Origin: Pedobacter jeongneungensis | Lineage (GTDB): Bacteria > Bacteroidota > Bacteroidia > Sphingobacteriales > Sphingobacteriaceae | Assembly (NCBI RefSeq): GCF_000633455.1 | Contig: NZ_AYMG01000020.1 | Location: 62,001 to 126,000, forward strand | Length of the DNA: 64,000 nt | Direction of reading: 5' to 3' | Shown here: in pieces, positions 44,522 to 53,074 of the stretch | Position numbering within the stretch: position 1 is the stretch's first letter | How the letters are laid out: each line of letters opens with the position of its first letter | Notes under the pieces: generated by a model | What the model saw: the letters and a program-made list of their open reading frames with translations, nothing else | The model's database searches: none | Told to the model about the DNA's origin: nothing | Made by a program: the position numbers and the translations under genes

Positions 44522-46018
44522 TCATGCAAAAAAACCATGCAGGTACCATTGTGTAGCTCCGCTATCATAATGGCCGGAGCGGAATACCCAGTACCTTGCC
44601 CCGCTTTCATCTTCCACGCAGTAATAATCCCTTTGCAGCCCATTGTCTATCCACCATTCCTGCTCGATCCTTTCCGGGCCATCCGCTCTCCTGATCTTAT
44701 GTACCTTTCCTTTGTAGATGAAAAGCATGGGCGGATAATCCGGTACCGGTGAGGTGACCTGTATTGGCTCCGGTTTCGGCAGCAGGCTCACGGGCCTTGG
44801 CTGGTCTTCAGGCCAGGGTATGTCCGGCTGCTGATCCAGTGAAGCAGCTTGCTTTAACGAACGTTCCGGCCAGTGGTGCTCATCGGGCAGGTAACGGTGC
44901 ACTGCGCCGGCACCGACCCTGCCTGCTACGCGGTCCAGCAGATTGGCCACCGCGGTATCTTCCTGGTGTGCCGCAGTCCATAGCGTTTCCTGCTGTCGGC
45001 TGAGCGCTTCCACAATCGGTGCTTCCAGCACGAAAAGTTCTATACCCAGCCCGGGCCTGATCGTGCTTATTTTTAGTTCAAAGAGCTTGAAAAGGTGTTC
45101 CATATTGCGTACGGCCTGGTTTGTACCGATTTCTATCTTTTGGACCACACCATCTACCCGGTAATAGGTCAGAACGCTTTTACGAAGCCCCTTGTTTTCC
45201 CGGAGCAGGCGAAGGCAGATTTGCTCCAAAAGGTTACGGATAGCGATTTGGATACCATTGGCGGTGCGTATGGGTTCCAAACAAGGTAGTCGCTCATCAA
45301 AAGGCACCACGGGCTGAACTGGTGTTATCGTTTCAGTAACCAATCCCAGTGCCTGGTCGAGGCGCTCAGCAATGGATACCCCAAAGCGCCTGCGCAGTAC
45401 CGCCCTGGGCATATCTATAAAGCTACCGATCCGGTAAAACCCAAGTTTGCTAAGGCGGTCCAGTATTTCCGGCGCGAGCCTTAGGCCTGCCGGTGGCATT
45501 GCCTTTAATATTTCCCTTTGTGCTCCCCGTTCGATAATGACCCTGCCCGTTCCATACCGTGCCACCGCCCAGGACATCCCTACGGTATCTGTGATGGCGG
45601 CGCGGAGATGGTAACCAGCAGCACTGAGCCGCGCCAGTATATCCTCAAGATAATTCTGCTCCCCGCCCCAAAGGTGGGCACATCCTGTTATATCCAGTAT
45701 CAATCCGTCAGGTAGATCAATGGCAGCTACTGGTGTATAGCGGAGGAACCATGCTGCAAGTGCGCGGAGCAGCCTTTCTTCCTTGCCAGGTTGCTGATCA
45801 AACATTTTAAGGTCCGGCATAAGGGCCCTGGCGTCTGCAAGCACCATACCTACCACAATACCTGCGGCATTTGCTGCCGGACTTACAGCCCTGATAACCA
45901 TGCGGCCCCGTTCCGGTGCAGCAAGCACAAACGGAATACCTTTCAGCTCTGGCTTCCGGATGGCCAGCTGATCTGTTGTCAGGTGGCAAAACCATATATA
46001 AGCAAATCGCCGCTCCAT
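44522..46018 (-). CDS. imuB: ImuB, Y-family polymerase-like mutasome protein
   Basis: 498 residues. The fold follows Y-family polymerases (residues 1-350: RMVIRAVSPAANAAGIVVGM, then PDGLILDITGCAHLWGGEQN) but the first catalytic Asp is replaced (YIWFCHLTTDQL), as expected of ImuB, a non-catalytic hub that links DnaE2 to the clamp. A C-terminal tail of ~100 residues (DGPERIEQEWWIDN, then RDYYCVEDESGARYWVFR) is the usual ImuB C-terminal part. It starts 1 nt from the ImuA stop and runs into DnaE2. Confidence 0.92.
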   Translation of the reverse strand: MERRFAYIWFCHLTTDQLAIRKPELKGIPFVLAAPERGRMVIRAVSPAANAAGIVVGMVLADARALMPDLKMFDQQPGKEERLLRALAAWFLRYTPVAAIDLPDGLILDITGCAHLWGGEQNYLEDILARLSAAGYHLRAAITDTVGMSWAVARYGTGRVIIERGAQREILKAMPPAGLRLAPEILDRLSKLGFYRIGSFIDMPRAVLRRRFGVSIAERLDQALGLVTETITPVQPVVPFDERLPCLEPIRTANGIQIAIRNLLEQICLRLLRENKGLRKSVLTYYRVDGVVQKIEIGTNQAVRNMEHLFKLFELKISTIRPGLGIELFVLEAPIVEALSRQQETLWTAAHQEDTAVANLLDRVAGRVGAGAVHRYLPDEHHWPERSLKQAASLDQQPDIPWPEDQPRPVSLLPKPEPIQVTSPVPDYPPMLFIYKGKVHKIRRADGPERIEQEWWIDNGLQRDYYCVEDESGARYWVFRSGHYDSGATQWYLHGFFA

Positions 46019-46019
46019 A

Positions 46020-46760
46020 CTATCCCGTTTTTTTGATATAAGCTGAAGGAAGTATCTTGCTCAATACCGGGATATGTTCAAACCGGCCATCGGCCCACTG
46101 CAGCTGCCAGCTGCCGGCAGTTCCGTTGCGTACCTTTAGCAGCTGTACGTCCCAGCGTGGGTGGCCTACCCCGGGCATCCCAGGTTCCAGCTCACTGGAA
46201 ATGGGCCTTATCTGCCAGCGGGAAACGCAGGCAATATTTTCTATTTTATTTGGATTGCAACGGTGCAGAAAACCCGTAACCCGGCTCCGTTCCACAGCCA
46301 GCTGCAGCCGCCTGGATTCCGTTAAGCTGATCTCTTTTACCTCAGCTACCACTGCTGCAAGTGCTTCGCATTTAAGCGCCTCTTCAACAGTCCAAAGCAG
46401 GTCCTTCTCTTTGTTCAGGTCAATAAAAATGATCCGGTCCGGTTCAATGCCGAAAACTTTTAACCCCGGTGGAAAAATGGTCCTGTGTGTGCTGATCCAG
46501 ACACATGATTTTTTATCCTGCATCAAAGTACCGAGCATGCCTGCCAGGAAGCCTGTAGTGGCTGCGGCTTCTGCTGTGCCCGGGCTTATAAACTCATGAA
46601 CGGCGCCGGTAGGAAAGACATGGTTGGGGAAAGCATTTTCCAAAGGGCCCAGACCAAACTGCAGCCGCTTGTCATCGGATGCCGTACGGAATCCCTGCAG
46701 AGAAAGAATCTCTTTCTGCAACTTCGCTATCAGCTCACTTTTCTCTACCGCCTGTTTCAC
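46020..46760 (-). CDS. imuA: ImuA-like RecA-related mutasome protein
   Basis: 246 residues from GTG 46760; the open frame goes further but would run into the divergent repressor gene, and no ATG lies between. Core segments are RLQFGLGPLENAFPNHVFPT, then GAVHEFISPGTAEAAATTGF and IIFIDLNKEKDLLWTVEEAL, typical of the ImuA/RecA-like family (SulA-type in other groups). A Walker A motif is not clear. The C-terminus, SRWQIRPISSEL, then PRWDVQLLKVRNGTAGSWQL, is also family-like. First gene of imuA-imuB-dnaE2-DUF3253. Its promoter region contains the TGTCAA inverted repeat. Confidence 0.88.
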   Translation of the reverse strand: MKQAVEKSELIAKLQKEILSLQGFRTASDDKRLQFGLGPLENAFPNHVFPTGAVHEFISPGTAEAAATTGFLAGMLGTLMQDKKSCVWISTHRTIFPPGLKVFGIEPDRIIFIDLNKEKDLLWTVEEALKCEALAAVVAEVKEISLTESRRLQLAVERSRVTGFLHRCNPNKIENIACVSRWQIRPISSELEPGMPGVGHPRWDVQLLKVRNGTAGSWQLQWADGRFEHIPVLSKILPSAYIKKTG

Positions 46761-46798
46761 TGTATTTAAAATTAATTGACTACATTTGATATAATTAA

Positions 46799-46814
46799 TG
46801 TCAAAACGTTGACA
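46799..46814. promoter_or_regulatory. operator-like palindrome between imuA and LexA-like copy 2
   Basis: TGTCAA-AACG-TTGACA: 6-bp arms at 46799-46804 and 46809-46814 with a 4-nt spacer. It lies in the 73-nt divergent gap between imuA and the LexA-like gene, 20 nt before the repressor ATG and ~39 nt before the imuA GTG. A single bound repressor could control both directions. The operator role is inference. Confidence 0.55.
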
Positions 46815-46833
46815 CCAATAATAGCAATACAAA

Positions 46834-47637
46834 ATGAATAACCAAAAAGTTTTTTTCGGCAGCAATATTAAATTCTTGAGAAACCGCAGGAAATTAAGCC
46901 AGGAAAGCGTAGCCGGTGCCCTGGAAATCAAGCGTGCAAAGCTCTCGGCAATCGAAAATGGGATGACCCAGATGCCGGCGCCGGAAGATGTAATTAACTT
47001 TTCTAATTATTTCAAAGTCAGTATCGACAGTCTATTCAAGGTAGACCTTTCCAAACTCGGCGAATTGAAACTGAGGGAGTTGGAAGCGGGCAACGATGTT
47101 TATATGAATGGGAGCAAGATAAGGGTGCTGGCCATATCTGTTGATAAAAACAACAAAGAGAATCTCGAATATGTGCCTGTTAAAGCGAAAGCCGGTTATC
47201 GCTCGGGCTTTAATGATCCGGATTATATTGCCACACTTCCTAAATTCAGCCTGCCGTCCCTGCCAAAGGGCAAAACTTTTCGCATGTTTCCGACCACAGG
47301 TGATTCCATGCTGCCCTTCCCGGACGGATGTGACATTGTATGCCAGTATATCGAAGACTGGGGAAGTTTAAAACCGCAAACCCTCTGTATCGCCATATTA
47401 CAAGGTGAACAGGACTTTGTGTTTAAGAGGGTAACGGTGCAAACCGACGGTTTACTGATGGAATCTTTGAATCCTGTCTATAAACCCTATGTTGTGCCCA
47501 TACCTGATGTGTTAGAGTTGTGGCAATACTACAGCTACCATACCCGCGATATTCCGGAGGCCCAGGATATACAAAGCATCGCATCTATGGTGAGAAAGAT
47601 CCATGCCGATATCAAGGCGCTCCAAGCTAAAACCTGA
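46834..47637 (+). CDS. LexA-like self-cleaving repressor (XRE-S24), copy 2
   Basis: 267 residues from ATG 46834. HTH at 10-45 (NIKFLRNRRKLSQESVAGAL). The S24 domain has the cleavage pair Ala120-Gly121, Ser158 in TGDSML and Lys198 in VFKRV. These fall on exactly the same residue numbers as in copy 1, so the two proteins are collinear paralogues. It is transcribed divergently from the mutasome operon and converges on the SRAP gene (1-nt gap). The likely role is damage-sensitive repression of the mutasome. Both copies have full catalytic sets. Confidence 0.93.
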   Translation: MNNQKVFFGSNIKFLRNRRKLSQESVAGALEIKRAKLSAIENGMTQMPAPEDVINFSNYFKVSIDSLFKVDLSKLGELKLRELEAGNDVYMNGSKIRVLAISVDKNNKENLEYVPVKAKAGYRSGFNDPDYIATLPKFSLPSLPKGKTFRMFPTTGDSMLPFPDGCDIVCQYIEDWGSLKPQTLCIAILQGEQDFVFKRVTVQTDGLLMESLNPVYKPYVVPIPDVLELWQYYSYHTRDIPEAQDIQSIASMVRKIHADIKALQAKT

Positions 47638-47638
47638 A

Positions 47639-48340
47639 TTAAAAAAAGGTAGGGCCACCCGATTGACCTTTATCGGAACGCTTTGGGCGAACCTGTTTGC
47701 GGTTATGTTCGGTAATATGATACATCGACGGGTCACATGGCTTAAGCAATCCTATCAGCTGATCCTTTGTCGCTGAAGGATTCATCCAAAGCCTGCGCTC
47801 CGCTTTATTCATGATAATCGGAATCCGGTCGTGTATCCTTCCGAATTCAGAACTACCTGGATCGCAGGTGATCATCGTAAAACTTTCAGTCAAATCACCA
47901 GACTGCGGATCGCGCCATGTGGTCCAGAGCCCTGCCTTATAAAAGTAATCTTCCTGGGCAGGCTTCACCAGCCAGTTGACCCGTTCATTACCTATCACTT
48001 CGCTTTCGTAAAAACCTTCATTAAGAATAAGGCATCTGAAAGTCATTACCAGATCCCTGAAAGATGGCAAGGTGAATAAGGTTTCCGCCCTGGCATTGAG
48101 CATAGGGGCATATTCCTTTAGATCATTTGCGAAGGCAGGAACGAGGCCCCATCGCATATATTGAATCTCCCGTGGACGCTGGATGGTGATGACCGGAGTA
48201 TAATCTGTAGGAAGTGTTTCCTGTTTTTGAGCATCATCCGCTTTCTGACCGGAAGATACTGATGTCCTGGAATTGATAATTGGTACATTCAACCTTGTTG
48301 ACATCGCACGCGCATCTACTCTTACTGCTTTTGTACACAT
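47639..48340 (-). CDS. SRAP-domain abasic-site protection protein (HMCES/YedK family)
   Basis: 233 residues. Cys2 directly after Met is the residue that crosslinks to abasic sites. Asn82 (LNARAET), Glu112 (EGFYES) and His170 (GRIHDRIP) complete the SRAP active site, aligned with YedK C2, N75, E105 and H160. The protein forms a DNA-protein crosslink on ssDNA abasic sites and so limits error-prone repair. A 7-bp-arm palindrome lies 29 nt upstream. The neighbouring mutasome and repressor make a DNA-damage role natural. No RecA gene is near. Confidence 0.93.
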   Translation of the reverse strand: MCTKAVRVDARAMSTRLNVPIINSRTSVSSGQKADDAQKQETLPTDYTPVITIQRPREIQYMRWGLVPAFANDLKEYAPMLNARAETLFTLPSFRDLVMTFRCLILNEGFYESEVIGNERVNWLVKPAQEDYFYKAGLWTTWRDPQSGDLTESFTMITCDPGSSEFGRIHDRIPIIMNKAERRLWMNPSATKDQLIGLLKPCDPSMYHITEHNRKQVRPKRSDKGQSGGPTFF

Positions 48341-48368
48341 ATCCCAAAGTTACCAAATCTGGCACCTA

Positions 48369-48387
48369 TTACTAAATAAATTAGTAA
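48369..48387. promoter_or_regulatory. operator-like palindrome before the SRAP gene
   Basis: TTACTAA (48369-48375) and TTAGTAA (48381-48387), 7-bp arms with a 5-nt spacer, 29 nt upstream of the SRAP start. It is a good candidate operator. It differs in sequence from the palindromes before the two repressors. Confidence 0.45.
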
Positions 48388-48575
48388 CAGGAGTGTAATT
48401 ATTTGTCTATGATAGTACTCGGCACCAATTGTAATTCCTAATTAATTTGCATGCTGATTAAAAACATCATTAAATCATCGCTTGAATTTCGCCTGCCTGT
48501 ATTTCACATGATAATCAAATAAAGGTCGATCTGATTTTTGACATTAGTTTTCATTCAAGGTTTCTTCGTTAAAAT

Positions 48576-48610
48576 AAAATGGGCAATTGCTATCCAGCAA
48601 TACCCATTTT
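48576..48610. terminator. strong interrupted hairpin in a gene-free region
   Basis: AAAATGGG (48576-48583) pairs with CCCATTTT (48603-48610) and, inside, ATTGCT (48586-48591) pairs with AGCAAT (48596-48601) around an ATCC loop. It ends in TTTT on the plus strand and a T-rich stretch on the minus strand, so it works as a terminator in either sense. No gene ends within 200 nt on either side. Confidence 0.55.
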
Positions 48611-48892
48611 GAAGCAATTTATTACCACAGGACTTCTACAACCTGTTGGTTTAAGTAATCAGCATATTGTATGCCAAAAACTGATATTAAAAAGAATACA
48701 ATAGTAATTAAGATATTTTAAGCGTTTGCAAGTAATGCCCGGCTCAAATAATTTAGATCGATAATTCCTTCGTAAAATAAAGTCGGTTCAGTCTAAAAGA
48801 TTATTTCTATCTTTAGAATTCATTTAAGGGACCCGCCGTCCCTGCAATGGTTGGAAAGAGATCATCTGTTAATACAGTTGGTCTTTTTCATT

Positions 48893-49471
48893 TTATTTAT
48901 TTAGCAATCTTTTTTTGTTCTTATTATATAGTTCAGCACACCTGTCTGCGTATTGTGTGTAAGTTCCTTCACTGAAATCTTCCAGAAAAACTGTTTTCAT
49001 TGGCATCTTACTTTTGATAGCTGGTATCTTCACAAGTTTCATTTTATCCTGATCGAAATAATTCCAGTTGCCGATGTAATCTGTAGTCAAAAGATTTATG
49101 CTGGATTCCCCGCTGCCATCGTTACTTGCATTCCCAAATTCATAACGGCTCATACCGATAAGCTGCACTTTCTTTGCAACCTTATCGTAACGGAACTGGG
49201 CGGCAAATCCTGCACGCATCCAGTTGCATTGGTACTCGAAACCATTTTTGGTACTCTTGATCTGATAATTATCACCAGCTGTTTCCATAGGATCACTTTT
49301 TATCTTCTTAAAGCCTAAGCCCGATAACCGGCAGATAAGCTCAGAAGTATTGGCATCCAGGTAAACCGTATCCATCACCTTATCAAAATCAATATCCTTA
49401 ACTAGTTTTTCCTGACAAAAAGCACTATTTAAGGTCAGGAAGGTAAGGACGATCATCGCAAAATTTTTCAT
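48893..49471 (-). CDS. secreted protein of unknown function
   Basis: 192 residues with a signal peptide (FAMIVLTFLTLNSAFCQ). The mature part has alternating polar and aromatic stretches (FEYQCNWMRAGFAAQFRYDK) and ends in a Lys-rich tail (ELYNKNKKRLLNK). No family recognised. Monocistronic. Confidence 0.65.
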   Translation of the reverse strand: MKNFAMIVLTFLTLNSAFCQEKLVKDIDFDKVMDTVYLDANTSELICRLSGLGFKKIKSDPMETAGDNYQIKSTKNGFEYQCNWMRAGFAAQFRYDKVAKKVQLIGMSRYEFGNASNDGSGESSINLLTTDYIGNWNYFDQDKMKLVKIPAIKSKMPMKTVFLEDFSEGTYTQYADRCAELYNKNKKRLLNK

Positions 49472-49658
49472 GCTCGGTTCTATTGTCGCTGTGTAGAAAG
49501 AGTCTTCTCAGTTTTGAAGGCTTAATGCATTTATATCCTTTAGGAGCAATACACAAAATCAGGATCTTCATCTATGATAAATTCGGTGAATAATCCTTCA
49601 ATACGCTATAGATCAGATTTCTGCAGAAATATATTAACTGCAAGATCCTGGGTCCTAT

Positions 49659-51809
49659 TTACGCCAATGGAATTTCAAACCAGAATTCACTTCCTTTCCC
49701 GAGTTCGCTTTCTACACCCATTTTGCCACCATGACGTTGAATGATCTCCGAAGAAATATAAAGCCCCATGCCCAGGCCATTGTATTCTGTACTTTGATCG
49801 GCTGCCTGCCATAAGCGGTCAAAGAGATGAGGGATCTGCTCAGCCTTAATCCCATTACCCTGATCTTTTACTGATATTCTTACCAAGTCATTTCTTTTTT
49901 CACCGGTAATAAATATTGCAGTTCCGGCAGGAGAATATTTTACTGCATTATTAACCAGGTTGACGAGTACCTGATCGATCCGGTGCTCATCGGCATACAC
50001 CATAATATCCGGCGTGCGAATGATAAGCTCGTGGCTGCCAGCAAGCCTCACGTGGTCGCAACAGCCTTTGAGCAGATGACCGATGTTAAATTTTGATTTA
50101 TTTAACTTGAGCTTACCTTCTCTGTGCCGGGTGACATCAAGGAGTTCATTGATCATGACATTAAATTTTTCCAGACTATTGCCTGCAGATTCGATCAGCT
50201 TTACTGCAATCTGGGGAGAGATACTATCTTTCATTCTTTCCAGCAATTGAAAGTTAGCTTTCAGAACCGTAATCGGTGTCTTAAGCTCATGGCTGGCTAC
50301 AGTAAGGAAATCATCCTGTCGCTGTTCGTAGTGTTTCTGCATCGTTACATCCCTGGTAACGCCGGTCATGGTCAGAGGTTTACCTGTGCCGTCATAATTG
50401 GCTTTCCCGGAAGCATGTATCCATCTTACCGAACCGTCGGGTAGCCTGGCCTGATACTCTGCTTCGTAAAGTTCGTGGAGTTTTATTGCATCCTCGATAT
50501 TTTTCTGCACATCGTTGCGGAAGGAAGGAAGAATGCTCTCCATCAGATCCGCGAAATCAAACCGGTCTGTTGCAGCTTTTCCGAAGTTAGCCTTGCATTG
50601 GTCGCTGCATATCATTTTGTGGGTCGAAAGATCCAGTTCATAAGATCCCAGCTTTCCGGTGGAAAGTGCCAGTGATAAGCGATCCCTGGATTCCGACACG
50701 ACCTGGGCAGCCATGGTCTGTTCAGATACATCGCTGGCAACCACCATTACTGCAGATACAGAACCATCAGCCCCGAAGACAGGCTTATAAACGATATTGA
50801 AATAGTAGGGTGTGAGTTCGCCGGACTTTGGCAATAAAACCCTTTCTGAATCGCTGTAAATTACCGTCTGTTCAGATAAGGCCTTGTTAACATTATGGAT
50901 AAAATGCTGTTCACCAAGTTCCGGCAACACCTCCGCCAGGCGCTTACCCAAAATCGATATATCTTTATCCCAAAGTTTTAAAGCATAGGCATTAGCGCTG
51001 ATGATACGATAGTCCTTGACGTCCAGTAGAGCAATAGCAATAGGGGCGTCGGCCAAAAGGGCCAGGGTCCCTTTGGTTTCTGCTGCCAATTGAACGTTGT
51101 CCAGATGAAGCGCAGCATTTAGCGCATCGAGTTTGAGATTGGCATCTTTTAAAACAGTACGGCTGGCATTAAGCTCTTCATTGGCAAGGCTAAGCTCCTC
51201 ATTGGTTACCTGGAATTCTTCATTCAAAGCAGCGAATTCTTCATTAGAAGCATTGAGTTCTTCGTTAGTGGCCTGGTATTCCTCATTAAGCGCGTGATAT
51301 TGTTCATTTGAAGCCTGATACTCTTCATTGAGGACCGAAAGCTGCTCATTGGCCGTATGGAGCTCTTCATTGATCTCTTTTTCTCTGGCTTCTTTTTGCG
51401 CTACCATTTCCCAGGCTATGATCCTGGCAGAAACATCCTTTGCAGAATGCAAGATGCAGATGATGTTTTCATTTTCGTCCTTGATGGCCCTGTACACGAA
51501 GTCAAAATAGGATGTGACCAGCTTGCCATTGATCTCAAGCGTTGCAGCGGTGTCCCTGGCTTCGTATGTTTCTCCGGTACGCCATACTGATTTCAGTAAT
51601 TCAGGGAAAGGCTGGCCTTTCATTTCCGGAAGTGCATCTTCGAAACGTTGCCCCCGTATAGATCTATCTTTGCCCCAAAGCTTAAGCATAGCATCGTTCG
51701 CTAACTGTATGGTAAGCTCCGGGCCTGTATAAATGGCTGTGGCATCCATCGACATCATCAAAATGTCCAGCAGCGCCTTGCTGCCCATCGAATTAATAAA
51801 ATTTATCAT
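49659..51809 (-). CDS. multi-PAS histidine kinase with ten coiled-coil heptads
   Basis: 716 residues from ATG 51809; GTG 51815 adds two residues. Order: PAS (about 20-130), a coiled coil of ten consecutive heptads starting N-E-[EQ]-[LYF] (about residues 147-216; 51162-51371), two further PAS domains, then HisKA (SHELKTPITV) and HATPase_c (NLVNNAVKYSPAG, DQGNGIK, GLGMGLYI). Cytoplasmic with no membrane segment. The second PAS region contains VVASDVSEQT and the third WIHASGKANYDGTGKP. The divergent receiver protein to the right may be its partner, but the gap is 413 nt. Confidence 0.92.
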   Translation of the reverse strand: MINFINSMGSKALLDILMMSMDATAIYTGPELTIQLANDAMLKLWGKDRSIRGQRFEDALPEMKGQPFPELLKSVWRTGETYEARDTAATLEINGKLVTSYFDFVYRAIKDENENIICILHSAKDVSARIIAWEMVAQKEAREKEINEELHTANEQLSVLNEEYQASNEQYHALNEEYQATNEELNASNEEFAALNEEFQVTNEELSLANEELNASRTVLKDANLKLDALNAALHLDNVQLAAETKGTLALLADAPIAIALLDVKDYRIISANAYALKLWDKDISILGKRLAEVLPELGEQHFIHNVNKALSEQTVIYSDSERVLLPKSGELTPYYFNIVYKPVFGADGSVSAVMVVASDVSEQTMAAQVVSESRDRLSLALSTGKLGSYELDLSTHKMICSDQCKANFGKAATDRFDFADLMESILPSFRNDVQKNIEDAIKLHELYEAEYQARLPDGSVRWIHASGKANYDGTGKPLTMTGVTRDVTMQKHYEQRQDDFLTVASHELKTPITVLKANFQLLERMKDSISPQIAVKLIESAGNSLEKFNVMINELLDVTRHREGKLKLNKSKFNIGHLLKGCCDHVRLAGSHELIIRTPDIMVYADEHRIDQVLVNLVNNAVKYSPAGTAIFITGEKRNDLVRISVKDQGNGIKAEQIPHLFDRLWQAADQSTEYNGLGMGLYISSEIIQRHGGKMGVESELGKGSEFWFEIPLA

Positions 51810-52222
51810 CAGCACACCGGATAATTAGCTCCGGCAATTCTTTATATTTTCAGATTGCAAATATAAAATAACAGAATTGTTTCGCAAAATGCAACCATCG
51901 TGTTGTGGCTACCGGTTTACGCAACATAAGAATATCTTCGACCTATAAATAACCTTTGAACACATTGTGGTTACATCATTTTAATGACAGGGATTTGACT
52001 AAACTTTTGTGTCTTTCATCTTCACAAAAAGTAGCTATCATTTTGGACCATACTTATCCTAAATAAATACAGATAGGGCCTTCATAAACATTAAAATAAC
52101 CCTGGCAAAATATTTTTTCAAAAAAGGGTAACAATTAACCAGTTTTTAATGTTATTGAATTTAGATAATAACCTAAAATAGGGGCCTGCTCCTACGAACC
52201 CTATGAAAATTGAAGACTACAA
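51810..52222. other. divergent intergenic region, nothing strong
   Basis: 413 nt between the PAS kinase and the receiver gene. AT-rich with a weak inverted repeat (GTTATT/AATAAC near 52150) in front of the receiver. No gene or terminator is supported. Confidence 0.45.
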
Positions 52223-52582
52223 ATGAAAAACTTAATTTTTGTTTTAGAGGATGATAAAGATATTGCGGAAATAATTGAACTTATATTGCAGGATAGCGGT
52301 TTTAGAATCGCCTGTAGCCCGACCGTAAATGATTTTCAGGACCGGATTGCTGCATCAAAGCCCGATCTGGTGTTATTGGATATCAATTTACCTGATGGCA
52401 ATGGCGCTGAGGTATGCAAGGACTTGAAATCAGATAAACGTTTTTCAGGTATTCCTGTAATTTTAATGTCTGCAGGCGTCAGTAATCAGACTGCGTTAAA
52501 CGATTCGTTAGCTGATGATTTCATTTCGAAGCCCTTTGATATTGCCGATCTCGAAAAAAGGATCAAAGCATTGGTCGCATAA
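52223..52582 (+). CDS. single-domain response regulator
   Basis: 119 residues. Acidic pair EDDKD at the N-terminus, phospho-acceptor Asp53 in LVLLDINLPDG, and the conserved Lys in FISKPFDIADL. No output domain. Divergent from the multi-PAS kinase; a strong terminator follows at 52683. Confidence 0.92.
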   Translation: MKNLIFVLEDDKDIAEIIELILQDSGFRIACSPTVNDFQDRIAASKPDLVLLDINLPDGNGAEVCKDLKSDKRFSGIPVILMSAGVSNQTALNDSLADDFISKPFDIADLEKRIKALVA

Positions 52583-52682
52583 GTTTCAATCCCATTGGAA
52601 ATTAGAGTGTTTATTATCGGCATTCTAGAATCGTTTCATTCATTTGCATCTAAATGGCTACCGGAATTTATTTATTCCTTAA

Positions 52683-52709
52683 AAAACCACCCTTATCAAG
52701 GGTGGTTTT
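52683..52709 (+). terminator. rho-independent terminator
   Basis: Perfect 12-bp stem AAAACCACCCTT (52683-52694) with its complement (52698-52709) around a 3-nt loop, ending in TTTT. It is about 100 nt after the receiver gene and probably also serves minus-strand transcripts. Confidence 0.85.
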
Positions 52710-52775
52710 CTCATTGACTTATTTATGTTGAGGAGTTAGATTACGATAAAGTCATGTTAAATACTGCGCATATGT

Positions 52776-53069
52776 CTACTGCTCAATATTAATCCCATTT
52801 GTAGAAATTGATCTGCAGATGATGGAAAGTGATGCACTTCCAAATGTTTCTGCATAATATCCTGATGAAAACCGGTCTGAGTATGAACTCATGCTTGCCT
52901 GTGAACACGATAAGGTCCTGGTTGGCAGCTTGCCGTAGGTATTTGTCACCGTAATGGTCCCATTAAAACCGGCTATCGTTTTTGGAGAACCGAAAGCAGC
53001 TGATCCGACATTTCCTTGGTATCCAGTAGCAGATAAAAGGAATTTTGTCCAGTCAAAGATGATTGGGTC
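52776..53069 (-). pseudogene. open frame lacking an ATG, possible gene remnant
   Basis: On the minus strand an open frame of 97 codons runs from just after a TAA at 53070-53072 to TAG 52778-52776. It reads like protein: IIFDWTKFLLSATGYQGNVG, then TIAGFNGTITVTNTYGKLPT and FSSGYYAETFGSASLSII. The only ATG is late, so it has no good start. It directly follows the small secreted protein gene in a different phase. It may be the tail of a frameshifted secreted protein or a gene with a non-standard start. Confidence 0.35.
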
Positions 53070-53074
53070 TTATC

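Larger units (their letters stand above)
48341..48892. other. gene-free region with operator palindrome and hairpin
   Basis: 552 nt with no supported gene. It contains the SRAP upstream palindrome (48369-48387), a strong hairpin at 48576-48610 and AT-rich sequence. An unannotated small RNA ending at the hairpin is possible. Confidence 0.5.

Noticed and set aside
46057..46599. 180-codon plus-strand ORF inside imuA
   Set aside because: Antisense to ImuA; Ser/Cys-rich composition of a reverse frame.
46761..46931. 57-residue N-terminal extension of ImuA
   Set aside because: Would overlap the divergent repressor gene and its operator; starts with TTG and reads unlike ImuA.
51162..51371. Possible tandem DNA repeat or CRISPR-like array
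   Set aside because: Periodicity is 21 nt and explained by protein heptads; units differ at DNA level and there are no spacers.
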